64,000 nucleotides of DNA. Source: Alcanivorax sp. S6407. Its GTDB lineage: Bacteria > Pseudomonadota > Gammaproteobacteria > Pseudomonadales > Alcanivoracaceae. Within the stretch, counting starts at the first letter, position 1. The number at the start of each line of letters is the position of its first letter. Positions 34,609-45,356 of the stretch are shown piece after piece. The notes beneath the pieces are model-generated. The model made no database searches, was not told where the DNA came from, and saw nothing but the letters and a program-made list of their open reading frames with translations. The stretch is taken from the NCBI RefSeq assembly GCF_023016115.1, contig NZ_JALKBH010000007.1, positions 80,888-144,887 on the forward strand, given 5' to 3'. A program made the position numbers and the translations under genes.

Positions 34609-35871
34609 ATGAATCTGGTTGCTGTTGGCGTTAATCACACCACTGCCGATGTGGAGATACGCGAACGCCTGGCGTTTTCCACGCAGCAGGCGCAGGCAGC
34701 GCTGGCCAGCCTTCGAGAAACCCCCGGGGTGCGGGAAGCCGCGCTGCTGTCTACCTGTAACCGTACCGAACTGTACTGCCTCACTGACGACAACTGCCCT
34801 GATCTGGTGGATTGGCTGGCCCAGCGTCGCAGTCTTGGCCGTGACAAGCTGGAAGCGGTGCTTTACCAGCACCGCGGAGAGCAGGCAGTGGAGCACATGA
34901 TGCGTGTCGCCGGCGGGCTGGATTCGCTGGTGCTGGGTGAACCCCAGATTCTCGGCCAGATGCGCGAAGCCTATGCTCGCGCCCATGAGGCGGGGCTGCT
35001 CAATGGCGAGCTGTCACGGCTGTTCCAGGAAGTCTTCTCGGTGGCCAAGCGGATTCGTACCGAAACCGGGATTGGCGCCAATCCGGTATCCGTGGCCTAC
35101 GCCGCGGTGTCTTTTGCCCGCCATATCTTTGCCGATCTGAAGAAAAGCCGGGCATTGCTGATCGGCGCCGGTGAGATGATCGAGCTGGTGGCGCGTCATC
35201 TCAGCGAACAGCAGGTCAGCGAAATCACCATCGCCAACCGTACCGCCGAACGCGCCAGTGAGCTGGCCGCCAGCGTGGGCGGGCGGGGTATCAGCCTGGA
35301 AGAGCTGCCGGTGGCGCTGGAGCGGGCGGATATCCTGATTTCCTGCACCGCAGCACCGTTGCCCATTCTTGGCAAGGGTATGGTGGAGCGGGCCCTCAAG
35401 CAGCGCCGTCATCGGCCCATGTTCATGGTGGATATTGCCGTGCCGCGGGATATCGAGCCGGAAGTGGGGAATCTGGATGATGTCTACCTGTACACTGTGG
35501 ATCACCTCCAGGAAGCTATTCAGGAAAATGTCCGTGCCCGTCAGGAAGCCGCCGAGGAAGCCGCGGAGCTGATTCGGGACGCCATCGTTCGCCATCGCCG
35601 TCAGCGCCGCGAGCAGGATGCGGTTGGGGTGTTGCGCGATTATCGTGAGCAGCGTACCCGTATGGCGGCGGAAGAACTGGACAAGGCCCTTCAACAACTG
35701 AACAACGGCGGTGATCCGGAAGAGGTGTTGCGCCGTTTTCAGCATTCACTGGTCAACAAGTGGCTGCACGGCCCCAGCGTGACCCTGCGCAAGATGGCGG
35801 CGGAAGGTCGCGCGGAGGCGTTGCTCACTGCCCGTGAGGTGCTGCTTGGCGATGATGAATCGTCGCAATAG
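34609..35871 (+). CDS. hemA: Glutamyl-tRNA reductase
   Basis: 420 residues from ATG 34609, giving MNLVAVGVNHTTADVEIRER; the extension to 34525 lacks support. First step of tetrapyrrole synthesis by the C5 route. Motifs: LLSTCNRTELY with the catalytic Cys (about 50), GGLDSLVLGEPQILGQMREAY, the NADPH fold LLIGAGEMIELVARHL and IANRTAERASELA, and the C-terminal dimerisation helix. Divergent from the TPR-lolB operon and followed by prfA. Confidence 0.97.
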   Translation: MNLVAVGVNHTTADVEIRERLAFSTQQAQAALASLRETPGVREAALLSTCNRTELYCLTDDNCPDLVDWLAQRRSLGRDKLEAVLYQHRGEQAVEHMMRVAGGLDSLVLGEPQILGQMREAYARAHEAGLLNGELSRLFQEVFSVAKRIRTETGIGANPVSVAYAAVSFARHIFADLKKSRALLIGAGEMIELVARHLSEQQVSEITIANRTAERASELAASVGGRGISLEELPVALERADILISCTAAPLPILGKGMVERALKQRRHRPMFMVDIAVPRDIEPEVGNLDDVYLYTVDHLQEAIQENVRARQEAAEEAAELIRDAIVRHRRQRREQDAVGVLRDYREQRTRMAAEELDKALQQLNNGGDPEEVLRRFQHSLVNKWLHGPSVTLRKMAAEGRAEALLTAREVLLGDDESSQ

Positions 35872-35910
35872 CCCTTTTTCAATACTCTGATTTTGCGCGC
35901 GTCTGCGGAC

Positions 35911-35938
35911 CGCGTGTCGCGTGAAGCGTGGAAGCGAA
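35911..35938. repeat. Single heptamer arm before prfA
   Basis: CGTGTCGCGTGAAGCGTGGAAGCG: words GTCGCGT GAAGCGT GGAAGCG, ending four bases before the prfA start. It occupies the place of the ribosome site; GGAAGCG may itself serve as a weak Shine-Dalgarno sequence. Confidence 0.75.
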
Positions 35939-35941
35939 TTT

Positions 35942-37027
35942 ATGAAAGCGTCGCTGCAAGGCAAACTGGATAAACTGGCAGACCGGTTCGAGGAGCTGTC
36001 CGGCCTGTTGTCCGACCCGGATGTGATCGGCAACCAGAACCGTTTCCGTGATCTTTCCAGGGAATATTCGGAAATTGATCCGGTGGTGAAGTGCTATCAG
36101 GAATACCAGCAGAGCCTGGAGAACCTGGAGGCGGCCCGCGCCATGCAGGAGGACAGCGATCCGGAAATGCGTGAAATGGGGGCAGAAGAAGCCCGTGATG
36201 CCCAGGCGCGCATGGATGAGCTGGCTGATGAGCTGCAGATGCTGATGCTGCCGAAGGATCCCCGCGACGGCGCCAACGTGTTCCTGGAAGTGCGTGCCGG
36301 CACCGGTGGTGACGAAGCGGCGATCTTTGCCGGGGACCTGTTCCGCATGTATTCCAAATATGCCGATCGCATGGGCTGGAAGGTGGAGCTGGTCAGCGCC
36401 AGCGAGGGTGAGCATGGCGGTTACAAGGAAGTGATCGCCCGGGTCATTGGTGAGGGCGTGTATTCACGAATGAAATTTGAATCCGGTGCCCATCGTGTGC
36501 AGCGTGTCCCTGCCACGGAATCCCAGGGGCGTATCCATACCTCTGCCTGTACCGTGGCGATCATGGCCGAGGCAGAAGATCTGGGTGATATCCAGGTCCG
36601 CAACGAAGACCTGCGTATCGATACCTACCGTTCCTCCGGTGCTGGTGGTCAGCACGTCAACACTACCGATTCTGCGGTGCGCATTACCCACTTGCCCACC
36701 GGGGTCGTGGTGGAGTGTCAGGACGAGCGCAGCCAGCACAAGAACAAGGCCAAGGCCATGAGCCTGCTGAGTGCCAAGCTGTATGATGCCCAGCAGAATG
36801 CAGCCCACGCCGAGCAGGCAGCGGAACGGAAATCCCTGGTGGGCTCCGGTGACCGTTCCGAGCGGATCCGGACCTATAACTATCCCCAGGGCCGGGTCAC
36901 CGACCACCGTATCAACCTGACCCTGTATCGCCTTGCCGAGGTGATGGAAGGGGACCTGGATGAAGTGCTGGGCGCGTTGCTGGCGGAGTACCAGGCGGAC
37001 CAGCTGGCCGCGCTGGGCGATCAGTAA
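35942..37027 (+). CDS. prfA: Peptide chain release factor 1
   Basis: 361 residues from ATG 35942 ([16 protein letters not shown]). It recognises UAA and UAG stops and triggers hydrolysis through the GGQ loop ([20 protein letters not shown], about 228-247). Other motifs: [20 protein letters not shown] and [19 protein letters not shown]. The Gln of GGQ is the substrate of PrmC, encoded by the next gene, which starts one base after the prfA stop. Confidence 0.97.
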   Translation: MKASLQGKLDKLADRFEELSGLLSDPDVIGNQNRFRDLSREYSEIDPVVKCYQEYQQSLENLEAARAMQEDSDPEMREMGAEEARDAQARMDELADELQMLMLPKDPRDGANVFLEVRAGTGGDEAAIFAGDLFRMYSKYADRMGWKVELVSASEGEHGGYKEVIARVIGEGVYSRMKFESGAHRVQRVPATESQGRIHTSACTVAIMAEAEDLGDIQVRNEDLRIDTYRSSGAGGQHVNTTDSAVRITHLPTGVVVECQDERSQHKNKAKAMSLLSAKLYDAQQNAAHAEQAAERKSLVGSGDRSERIRTYNYPQGRVTDHRINLTLYRLAEVMEGDLDEVLGALLAEYQADQLAALGDQ

Positions 37028-37028
37028 C

Positions 37029-37865
37029 ATGCGCATCGATGTCGCCCTGCGAGATGCCCGCAGCCGGCTGGCATCATCGCCCTCCGCCTCGCTGGATGCA
37101 GAACTGCTGCTTTGTCATGTGCTGAAACAGACCCGCACCTGGCTTTTCACCTGGTCTGACCGGGAGCTGGATGCGGATCAGCTGGTCGCCTTTGAGGCGT
37201 TACTGGCACGACGGCAAACCGGCGAGCCGGTGGCCCACCTGACCGGTGAACGCGAATTCTTCGGCCGCCCTTTCCGGGTCACCGCCGATACCCTGATTCC
37301 CCGTCCCGACACCGAAACCCTGATCGATGTGGCCCTGACGCTGCCGTTGCCGAAATCGGCGACGGTAGTGGATCTGGGCACGGGTACCGGGGCCATCGGG
37401 ATTACTTTGGCCCTGGAACAGCCGGACTGGCAGGTAACGCTGGTGGATTACAGCGATGCAGCCCTGCAGGTGGCCCAGTACAACGCCGGGCAGCTGGGTG
37501 CCCCGGTGCGATGTGTGGCGGGCAGCTGGCTCACACCCTGCGACGGGCCGTTTGATCTGATCGTCAGCAACCCGCCCTATATCGATGCTGCGGACCATCA
37601 TCTGGACGAAGGCGATGTGCGCTTCGAGCCCCGCTCGGCCCTGGTGGCAGAAAATCATGGACTGGCGGACCTGTCCGACATCGTGCGCCAGGCCAGTGGC
37701 AAGCTGGTTGATGGCGGCTGGCTGATGCTGGAGCATGGTTTCGAGCAGAGCGAAGCGGTGCGGACATTGCTGGCTGAGGCCGGTTTTGATCAGGTGCGTA
37801 CAGCGCAGGATCTGGGCGGCAATGATCGTGTCACTCTTGGCCGGTTCGCTTCGGCTTCTTCCTAG
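37029..37865 (+). CDS. prmC: Release-factor glutamine N5-methyltransferase
   Basis: 278 residues from ATG 37029. It methylates the GGQ glutamine of RF1 and RF2 with SAM. Motifs: GEREFFGRPFRVTADTLIPR, PDTETLIDVAL, the SAM-binding VVDLGTGTGAIGITLA (about 114-129), and the catalytic NPPY in LIVSNPPYIDAADHH. Sits directly after its substrate gene prfA. Confidence 0.97.
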   Translation: MRIDVALRDARSRLASSPSASLDAELLLCHVLKQTRTWLFTWSDRELDADQLVAFEALLARRQTGEPVAHLTGEREFFGRPFRVTADTLIPRPDTETLIDVALTLPLPKSATVVDLGTGTGAIGITLALEQPDWQVTLVDYSDAALQVAQYNAGQLGAPVRCVAGSWLTPCDGPFDLIVSNPPYIDAADHHLDEGDVRFEPRSALVAENHGLADLSDIVRQASGKLVDGGWLMLEHGFEQSEAVRTLLAEAGFDQVRTAQDLGGNDRVTLGRFASASS

Positions 37866-37942
37866 GGTGGAAATTGCCGAAGGCAATCTCCACCGGAATT
37901 TTGATCTTTCGCGTGAGGCGTGAAGCATGTTGCGTGCAGCGG
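37866..37942. repeat. Hairpin plus heptamer arm between prmC and moeB
   Basis: GGTGGAAATTGCC-GAA-GGCAATCTCCACC (37866-37894) is a stable inverted repeat right after the prmC stop and may weakly terminate. It is followed by heptamers GAGGCGT GAAGCAT and GTTGCGT GCAGCGG (37910-37942), just before moeB. Confidence 0.75.
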
Positions 37943-37951
37943 ATTTGATCC

Positions 37952-38716
37952 ATGTTTAACGACGAACAGCTTGAACGATATAGCCGTCAGTTGATGGTCA
38001 ACGAAGTCGATCTGGCCGGGCAGGAAGCGCTGTCTGCGGCGCGGGTGCTGATCGTGGGCTGTGGCGGTCTGGCCAACCCGGCGGCCCTCTATCTTGCCGG
38101 TGCCGGTATCGGTCAGCTGGTGTTGGCGGATGATGATGTGGTGGAACTCAGCAACCTGCACCGGCAGGTGGCATTCCGCGGTGGCCAGATCCAGCAGCCC
38201 AAGGCAGAAGCCCTTTGCGATCAACTCCAGCAGCTGAACCCGGATGTGGATGTCCGCGCCTGTGTGCAGCGTGTGGATGCCGCCTGGCTGGATCAGGAAG
38301 TCTGTGATGCCAGTGTGGTGCTGGACTGCTCTGATAATTTTGCCACCCGGCAGGCGGTCAATCAGGCGTGCGTTCGCTATGGCAAGCCTCTGGTCAGTGG
38401 TGCGGCCATTCGCATGGATGGCCAGTTCGCGGTATTTGATCTTCGCCAGCGGGAGGCTGCCTGTTACGCCTGTGTCTATGGTGGCGGGACTGACGGTGAT
38501 CTGGCCTGCAATCAGGCCGGGATTGTCGGGCCGGTAGTGGGGGTGGTGGGGACGCTGCAGGCCCTCGCTGCCATTCAGCTGCTGGTGGGGGCGGTGCTGC
38601 CACAGCGTTTACAGCTGTTTGATGGCCGCACTCTGGAGTGGCGCAACATGATCATGCGCCAGGATCCGGCTTGCCCGGTATGTTCCGGCCGGGCAAATCG
38701 TGAGGAGGGAGCCTAG
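37952..38716 (+). CDS. moeB: Molybdopterin-synthase adenylyltransferase, ThiF/MoeB family
   Basis: 254 residues. The E1-like adenylation fold shows RVLIVGCGGLANPAALYLAG (nucleotide loop), LADDDVVELSNLHRQVAF (Asp, Asn, Arg contacts), DCSDNFATRQAVN and SGAAIRMDGQF. Zinc cysteines are CYAC (about 170-173) and CPVC (about 242-245). It adenylates the C-terminal Gly of MoaD (or ThiS in the thiamine pathway). The position after hemA-prfA-prmC is that of moeB in pseudomonads; the murI gene that often follows is not here. Confidence 0.9.
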   Translation: MFNDEQLERYSRQLMVNEVDLAGQEALSAARVLIVGCGGLANPAALYLAGAGIGQLVLADDDVVELSNLHRQVAFRGGQIQQPKAEALCDQLQQLNPDVDVRACVQRVDAAWLDQEVCDASVVLDCSDNFATRQAVNQACVRYGKPLVSGAAIRMDGQFAVFDLRQREAACYACVYGGGTDGDLACNQAGIVGPVVGVVGTLQALAAIQLLVGAVLPQRLQLFDGRTLEWRNMIMRQDPACPVCSGRANREEGA

Positions 38717-38723
38717 CGGCTAC

Positions 38724-38882
38724 CTAGTTGTGCATGCCGTTATGGCCGCCGTGCTCCGGCATGGTGTCCGATGTCATGGTCTGGTCCATGTGGACATCCA
38801 TGGACTGTTCATCGGTGGTCAGCCCGATAATGATCAGGATAACCACCGCAATCACAAACGCTGCGCCAAGTAAGTGTTTCAT
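38724..38882 (-). CDS. 52-residue membrane peptide with Met/His-rich tail
   Basis: ATG at 38882 preceded by a near-perfect GGAGGTG ribosome site. The peptide has one membrane helix (LLGAAFVIAVVILIIIGL, residues 4-21), then an acidic tail of about 30 residues with six Met and five His: TDEQSMDVHMDQTM, then PEHGGHNGMHN. Met and His spacing like this is typical of copper or silver binding tails facing the periplasm. I do not recognise a family. It lies downstream of nothing on its strand except the cyclic-nucleotide-binding gene (38915-39697), 32 bases upstream, and could be its operon partner. Confidence 0.75.
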   Translation of the reverse strand: MKHLLGAAFVIAVVILIIIGLTTDEQSMDVHMDQTMTSDTMPEHGGHNGMHN

Positions 38883-38914
38883 GACAGCACCTCCGTTGGG
38901 TGGTGCACTGTCGG

Positions 38915-39697
38915 TCAGGCTGACAGTTCCACCACCTGTCCATTGAGCGTCTTGATCTGCCGGGCCATGTCCGTAAGCAGACTGTGGATCATGCCCGGGT
39001 TGGAACGAATCAGGTCCTTGAATTCGTGCTTGGGTACCTTGACCACCGAACAGCGACTTTTTGCCCTTACCGTGGCACTGCGCGGCGAATGGGTCAGCAG
39101 GGCAATGGCGCCGATGATTTCTCCTTCGCTGACCGAGCCGACCACTACCTCATCCACCAGCACATCGGCATCACCTTCGAACAGACTGAGCACGTAGTCT
39201 GCAGGCTCGCCCTGACGAATGATCACATCACCGGGTTCGAAATAGGCGAAGCCGGTGGTGGTATAGGATTCTTCCGGTACATAGGCTGCCAGCAGGCGTA
39301 CCAGCATGGCTTGCTGGGTGGTCAGGATGCGGGTCCAGAGGCGTGCCAGCGCCGGATCTTCCAGAATCGCCTCTACCAGTTTGACGGTGGGGTAGGCGGC
39401 CAGCAATACCGCGCTTTCTGCATAGTAGGTGATGTCGTTGTTGCCGGCGTCAGGGAGAATCAGGTCGCCTTCATCCCAGATAAACAGCTTGCGGTCTTCG
39501 CAGCGCATGCCAAGCATGCCACCCTTGATCACATAGGTGGTGTTTTCGCACATGCCATGCTTGAAGGCGTTTTCGGTGGGGATTAACGGCAAGGTTTGCG
39601 GTTGCAGGGGCAGCTGCCCGATGAGTTCGTTCACCTGGCGTTTGTACATCCGGGACAGGGCAGCAAAACCGCCACTGGCTTCGGCCACAGATATCAT
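38915..39697 (-). CDS. Cyclic-nucleotide-binding domain protein without HTH
   Basis: 260 residues from ATG 39697 (GGAGAGG upstream). The N-terminal half (about 15-130) resembles a degenerate cNMP-binding barrel (TTYVIKGGMLGMRCE, DEGDLILPDAG). The C-terminal half (about 145-245) is a clearer one: FEPGDVIIRQGEPADYVLSLFEGDADVLV, then GSVSEGEIIGAIALLTHSPRSATVRA with the PRSATV phosphate-binding cassette. No DNA-binding HTH is present, so it is not a Crp regulator. It may sense cAMP or a related ligand and act on a protein partner. The small Met/His-rich peptide follows it. Confidence 0.82.
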   Translation of the reverse strand: MISVAEASGGFAALSRMYKRQVNELIGQLPLQPQTLPLIPTENAFKHGMCENTTYVIKGGMLGMRCEDRKLFIWDEGDLILPDAGNNDITYYAESAVLLAAYPTVKLVEAILEDPALARLWTRILTTQQAMLVRLLAAYVPEESYTTTGFAYFEPGDVIIRQGEPADYVLSLFEGDADVLVDEVVVGSVSEGEIIGAIALLTHSPRSATVRAKSRCSVVKVPKHEFKDLIRSNPGMIHSLLTDMARQIKTLNGQVVELSA

Positions 39698-39776
39698 GCG
39701 GAGCCTCTCCAACGATCGTTGTTTTCTTCGAGTATGCAGGAAGAAATCATTAGGAAACAGGACGGGGTTGGCAGAT

Positions 39777-39815
39777 GTGCAGGCCGGATGCAGGACGCCC
39801 GATGCCTGACGGGAA
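39777..39815. repeat. Heptamer words, GATGCCT dialect
   Basis: CCGGATGCAGGACGCCCGATGC and following bases read as GATGCAG, GACGCCC, GATGCCT, GACGGGA: again 7-base period, a fourth word type of the same style. Confidence 0.6.
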
Positions 39816-39862
39816 AAGACAAAACCGCCGTGTTCGGGCCTCTGCTGCTGGCGAAAGGGTAC

Positions 39863-39896
39863 AAAAAAGCCCACCCGGTTTTTCGGGCGGGCTTTT
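39863..39896 (-). terminator. Terminator of the crotonase gene
   Basis: Stem AAAAGCCCACCCG-GTTTTT-CGGGCGGGCTTTT with A and T tracts; lies 39 bases after the stop of the leftward crotonase gene and can act on both strands. Confidence 0.85.
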
Positions 39897-39897
39897 C

Positions 39898-39930
39898 GCG
39901 TGTTGCATGAAGCGTGATGCGTGCTGCGTC
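39898..39930. repeat. Heptamer arm beside the crotonase terminator
   Basis: GTTGCAT GAAGCGT then GATGCGT GCTGCGT: single arm, 7-base period, between terminator and the gene's stop codon. Confidence 0.8.
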
Positions 39931-39934
39931 TCTC

Positions 39935-40750
39935 TCAATAATCCCGCTCGCGGGGGCCGAACTCCGGTGCCTGCTTCTTCTTGCCGGCGGTCAGGGCGCG
40001 GCGGTAGTTCTTGCCGCGCATGAGCTTGAACTGCAGCTTGCTTTCGATATCGAAGGCCTGTGCTTCGGACGCGTTCCAGGTTTGCTGGAACAGGCTCTTG
40101 CCGGCACTGATGGCGTCCGGGGAGCGGCTCTTGATGGCGTCGGCCAGTTTCTCGGCTTCCTGCAGCGGGTTCTCTGCTACTCGGGTGACCAAGTTAAGGC
40201 GTTTGGCTTCCTCGCCATTGAACAGGCGCCCGGTCATGGTCAGTTCCTTGGCCACGTCCATGGGTACCAGCTCTCGCAGGGTCACGGTGCCGGTCATATC
40301 CGGGATCAGTCCCCACTTGATTTCCATGATGGACATTTCGCAGTCTGGCGTGGCGAAGCGGAAGTCTGCCGCCAGTGCGATCTGCATGCCGCCGCCATAG
40401 CAGTAACCGTGCAGCACGGTGATCACCGGCACCGGCAGTTCACGCCAGCACCAGCACACTTGCTGGAACAGGTTGGTTTTCTTGATGCCGTACTTGGTAA
40501 AGCCCTTGAGCACTTTCAGGGGCTGTGTCATGACGGTGGCGAAGTCGAGGCCGGCACAGAATGCCTTGCCGTCGCCCTGCATGATGACAACGCGCAGGTT
40601 GCGGTCCTTTTTCACCGCTTTGGCCGCGTCGATCAGGCCTTCCATCATGTCGAAGTCCAGGCCGTTATATTTATCGGCGCGGGACAGTGTGACGTAGGCG
40701 GTGCCGTCTTTCTTTTCCAGGGTGACACGATTGCGGAAGGTTTCAGTCAT
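39935..40750 (-). CDS. Crotonase-family protein, probable dienoyl-CoA isomerase
   Basis: 271 residues. Crotonase motifs: KAFCAGLDFATV (oxyanion-hole loop, about 62-73), HGYCYGGGMQIALAADFRFA (second oxyanion Gly) and MEIKWGLIPDMTGT. In this last motif an acidic pair spaced by eight (Glu and Asp in EIKWGLIPD) matches the catalytic Glu/Asp of delta3,5-delta2,4-dienoyl-CoA isomerase rather than the Glu pair of hydratases. That enzyme is needed for beta-oxidation of odd-position double bonds, which would fit a lipid- or alkane-eating organism. The assignment within the crotonase family is inference. Monocistronic with its own terminator. Confidence 0.82.
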   Translation of the reverse strand: MTETFRNRVTLEKKDGTAYVTLSRADKYNGLDFDMMEGLIDAAKAVKKDRNLRVVIMQGDGKAFCAGLDFATVMTQPLKVLKGFTKYGIKKTNLFQQVCWCWRELPVPVITVLHGYCYGGGMQIALAADFRFATPDCEMSIMEIKWGLIPDMTGTVTLRELVPMDVAKELTMTGRLFNGEEAKRLNLVTRVAENPLQEAEKLADAIKSRSPDAISAGKSLFQQTWNASEAQAFDIESKLQFKLMRGKNYRRALTAGKKKQAPEFGPRERDY

Positions 40751-40766
40751 GATTGGTTTTCTCGCG

Positions 40767-40825
40767 AGATGCAGGACGTCAGATGCCTGAAACCAAACTG
40801 CAAGGCGTCAGGCATCTGATGGTCC
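40767..40825. repeat. Inverted repeat, GATGCCT dialect, between crotonase and gatB
   Basis: TCAGATGCCTGA (40779-40790) is perfectly inverted at 40808-40819. The flanks read GATGCAG, GACGTCA, GATGCCT with a 7-base period. Confidence 0.65.
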
Positions 40826-40834
40826 GCATCGGTG

Positions 40835-42274
40835 TTATCCCAGTTTGTCTTTCAGAAGCTGGTTGAGCTGTTGCGGATTGGCTTTGCCCTGCGTGGCCTT
40901 CATGGCCTGACCAACAAAGAAACCGATTTTCTTTTTCTTCTTGGCATCGTCAGAGTTGCGGTAATCCTCAACCTGGGGGGTGTTGTTGGCGATGATGTCG
41001 TCGACGATTTTTTCCAGTTCGCCGCTGTCGCTCATCTGCTTGAGGCCCTTGGCTTCAATGATGGCGTCCGGATCCCCTTCGCCAGCCCAGCACGCTTCGA
41101 AAACCTGCTTGGCGATCTTGGAGCTGATGGTGCCGTCTTTCAGGCGGGCAATCAGCTGGCCAAGTTGATCCGCAGACACAGGGCTGTTGCTGATGGTTTT
41201 CTCTTCCGCGTTTAGTTTGGCGGCCAGTTCACCCATCACCCAGTTGGCAGCCAGCTTGGCATCGTTACCTGCCTTGGCGGCACCTTCGAAGAAGGCCGCA
41301 GTGGCCAGATCGCCAGAGAGCAGGTCCGCGTCGTATTCGGACAGCTGATAGTCCGCCATGAAGCGGGCCTTGCGTGCATCCGGGAGTTCCGGCATGGCCG
41401 CCTTGAGCGCATCCAGATCCGCATCGGTGATTTCCACCGGCAGCAGATCCGGGCAGGGGAAGTAGCGGTAGTCGTTGGCGTCTTCCTTGCTGCGCATGGA
41501 GCGCGCAGTGTGAGTGTCGCCGTTGTACAGGCGGGTTTCCTGTACGATCTCGCCGCCGTCTTCCAGTACATCGATTTGACGCTCAACTTCCAGCTTGATA
41601 GCACGTTCCATGAAGCGGAAGGAGTTCAGGTTTTTGGTTTCGGTACGGGTGCCCAGCGGCTCGCCAGGCTTGCGGATGGAAACGTTTACATCGAAGCGCA
41701 TGTTGCCCTGGGACATGTCGCCATCACAGATGCCGATGGACGTGACAATGGCGTGCAGTTTTTTTGCAAACGCCACCGCTTCCTCAGCATTGCTCATGTC
41801 CGGTTCGGTGACCACTTCGATCAATGGGGTGCCGGCGCGGTTCAGGTCGATGCCGGTCATGCCGTGAAAGTCTTCGTGCAAGGATTTACCCGCATCTTCT
41901 TCCAGGTGGGCGTGATGAATGCGAACGACTTTTTTCTCCCCGCTTTCCAGCTGCACTTCAACGACACCGGCGCCCACGATGGGTTTGTCCAGCTGGGTGG
42001 TCTGATAGCCTTTGGGCAGATCCGGATAAAAATAATTTTTCCGTTCAAACACGCTGTGGCGACAGATATCCGCATTGATGGCGAGGCCAAACAGTGCCGC
42101 CTTGCGCACCGCTTCCTTGTTCACTACGGGCAGGGTGCCGGGCATGCCCAGATCGACCAGCGATGCCTGGGTGTTGGGCTCGGCCCCAGTGGACAGTTTA
42201 CTGCCGGAAAACAGTTTGCTGGTGGTATTGAGCTGGACGTGAATTTCCAGACCAATCACGACTTCCCAACTCAT
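40835..42274 (-). CDS. gatB: Asp/Glu-tRNA(Asn/Gln) amidotransferase subunit B
   Basis: 479 residues. Tail-binding and kinase-like parts: [12 protein letters not shown] at the N-terminus, [51 protein letters not shown] and [16 protein letters not shown]. The C-terminal helical YqeY-like domain (about 330-479) binds tRNA. GatCAB converts mischarged Glu-tRNA(Gln) and Asp-tRNA(Asn). Its ATG overlaps the gatA stop by four bases. Confidence 0.97.
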   Translation of the reverse strand: MSWEVVIGLEIHVQLNTTSKLFSGSKLSTGAEPNTQASLVDLGMPGTLPVVNKEAVRKAALFGLAINADICRHSVFERKNYFYPDLPKGYQTTQLDKPIVGAGVVEVQLESGEKKVVRIHHAHLEEDAGKSLHEDFHGMTGIDLNRAGTPLIEVVTEPDMSNAEEAVAFAKKLHAIVTSIGICDGDMSQGNMRFDVNVSIRKPGEPLGTRTETKNLNSFRFMERAIKLEVERQIDVLEDGGEIVQETRLYNGDTHTARSMRSKEDANDYRYFPCPDLLPVEITDADLDALKAAMPELPDARKARFMADYQLSEYDADLLSGDLATAAFFEGAAKAGNDAKLAANWVMGELAAKLNAEEKTISNSPVSADQLGQLIARLKDGTISSKIAKQVFEACWAGEGDPDAIIEAKGLKQMSDSGELEKIVDDIIANNTPQVEDYRNSDDAKKKKKIGFFVGQAMKATQGKANPQQLNQLLKDKLG

Positions 42275-43743
42275 TGTTCACCTCCAAAAGTCGGCAGCTG
42301 GCGGTGCCAGTCGGTTACCTGCTGATACTTGTGCGCCACGTTGAGAATCTGGCCTTCACGAAAATAGTTGCCGATCACCTGGGTGCCGGTGGGTAGGCCG
42401 TTGATGAAACCGGTGGGCATGGACAGGGCGGGCAGGCCGGCCAGGTTCACACCAATGGTGAAGACGTCGGCCATGTACATGCTGACCGGATCATCTTTCT
42501 TGGCGCCGAGTTTGAATGCCGTCTCCGGTGCGGTGGGGCCCATCAGTACGTCCACCTTTTCAAAGGCGCGGGCAAAGTCGTCGCGGATCAGGCGACGAAC
42601 CTGTTGGGCACGACGGTAGTAGGCGTCGTAGTAACCGGCGGACAACGCATAGGTGCCCACCAGAATGCGGCGCTTCACTTCGTCACCGAAGCCTTCGGAG
42701 CGGGAGCGCTTGTAAAGGTCTTCCAGATCTTGCGGCTCATCACAGCGGTGACCGAAGCGCACGCCGTCGAAGCGGCTTAAATTGGAACTGGCTTCAGCCG
42801 GGGCGATCACGTAGTAAGCCGGCACCGATAGCTTGATACTGGGCAGGGAAACGGAGACTACCTTGGCACCGAGCTTTTCCAGTTCGCGAATGGCGGCGCG
42901 GCTGTTGTCGGCAATGGCGCCGTCCAGGGTATCCGGGAAGAACTCTTCCGGAATGCCGATGGTCAGGCCGCTGATGTCTTCCTTAAGTGCGCCCAGGTAA
43001 TCGTCCACCTTTTCATTGAGGCTGGTGGAGTCGCGATGATCGTGGCCGGCCATGGCCTGCAGCATCAGGGCACAGTCTTCGGCACTCTGTCCCATGGGGC
43101 CAGCCTGATCCAGGCTTGAGGCGAAGGCGATCATGCCCCAGCGGGAGACCCGGCCATAGGTAGGTTTGAGGCCGGTAATGTTGTTCAGGGCGGCGGGCTG
43201 GCGGATGGAGCCACCGGTGTCGGTGCCCGTGGCGGCAGGGGCCAGACGCGCGCCGAGACAGGCCGCGGCCCCACCGGAGGAGCCGCCGGGAACCCGTTCC
43301 AGATCCCAGGGGTTTTTCACCGCGCCATAGAAGCTGGTTTCATTGGAAGAGCCCATGGCGAACTCGTCCATGTTGGTCTTGCCCAGCATGACCGCGCCTT
43401 GTGCTGCCATTTTTTCCACCACGGTAGCGGTGTAAGGGGCAATAAAGGTGTCCAGCATCTTTGAGCCACAGCTGGTGCGCACGCCCTCGGTGCAGAAAAT
43501 GTCCTTGTGGGCGATGGGCAGGCCAGTGAGCAGGTTGCTCTGGCCAGCAGCGATGGCCTGGTCGGCGGCATCTGCCTGGGCCAGGGCCTGCTCTTCGGTG
43601 ACGGTAATGAAGCTGTTCAGCTCGCCGTCATATTGCTTGATGCGGGCCAGGAAGTGTTCGGTGAGCTCCCGGGAGGAGTAGTCGCCGTTGGCCAGGCCGG
43701 CCTTGAGTTCGGTCAGGGTCTTGGTGTGCATGGCGTCGCTCAT
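42271..43743 (-). CDS. gatA: Asp/Glu-tRNA(Asn/Gln) amidotransferase subunit A
   Basis: 490 residues. Glutaminase of the amidase-signature family: [14 protein letters not shown] carries the catalytic Lys (about 79), [17 protein letters not shown] and [17 protein letters not shown] the two serines. [13 protein letters not shown] and the C-terminal [15 protein letters not shown] are typical. It liberates ammonia from glutamine, which is tunnelled to GatB. Starts three bases after the gatC stop. Confidence 0.97.
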   Translation of the reverse strand: MSDAMHTKTLTELKAGLANGDYSSRELTEHFLARIKQYDGELNSFITVTEEQALAQADAADQAIAAGQSNLLTGLPIAHKDIFCTEGVRTSCGSKMLDTFIAPYTATVVEKMAAQGAVMLGKTNMDEFAMGSSNETSFYGAVKNPWDLERVPGGSSGGAAACLGARLAPAATGTDTGGSIRQPAALNNITGLKPTYGRVSRWGMIAFASSLDQAGPMGQSAEDCALMLQAMAGHDHRDSTSLNEKVDDYLGALKEDISGLTIGIPEEFFPDTLDGAIADNSRAAIRELEKLGAKVVSVSLPSIKLSVPAYYVIAPAEASSNLSRFDGVRFGHRCDEPQDLEDLYKRSRSEGFGDEVKRRILVGTYALSAGYYDAYYRRAQQVRRLIRDDFARAFEKVDVLMGPTAPETAFKLGAKKDDPVSMYMADVFTIGVNLAGLPALSMPTGFINGLPTGTQVIGNYFREGQILNVAHKYQQVTDWHRQLPTFGGEQ

Positions 43744-43746
43744 TGT

Positions 43747-44034
43747 TTATTCGATCACCCGGGGAACCAGGAAGCAGCCTTCTTCGGCAGCCGGGGCGAT
43801 GGCCATCGCCTTGTCGCGGATATTCGGCTCGCTGACTTCGTCTTCGCGCAGTGGCTGGGTCACGTCCAGCGGGTGGGCCATGGGGGCCACGTCGGCCACG
43901 TCGGCCTGCTGCAGCTGGTCGACCATCGCGAGGATGTCGTTGAGGCGGCTGGACAGGGCGTCGGTGTCAGCCTGGTCCACTTTCAGGCGGGCCAGGTGGG
44001 CGACCTGGGCTACCACCTTGGAATCAATGGCCAT
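43747..44034 (-). CDS. gatC: Asp/Glu-tRNA(Asn/Gln) amidotransferase subunit C
   Basis: 95 residues from ATG 44034, the usual size; the extension to 44154 lacks support. Begins MAIDSKVVAQVAHLARL and ends with AAEEGCFLVPRVIE, both typical. GatC wraps GatA and GatB to hold the complex. First gene of the leftward gatCAB operon, divergent from mreB. Confidence 0.96.
   Translation of the reverse strand: MAIDSKVVAQVAHLARLKVDQADTDALSSRLNDILAMVDQLQQADVADVAPMAHPLDVTQPLREDEVSEPNIRDKAMAIAPAAEEGCFLVPRVIE

Positions 44035-45355
<1,321 letters not shown>

Positions 45356-45356
<1 letters not shown>

Noticed and set aside
38728-38946. 72-residue plus-strand frame after moeB
   Set aside because: Shadow of the Met/His-rich peptide gene on the minus strand, which has a near-perfect ribosome site.
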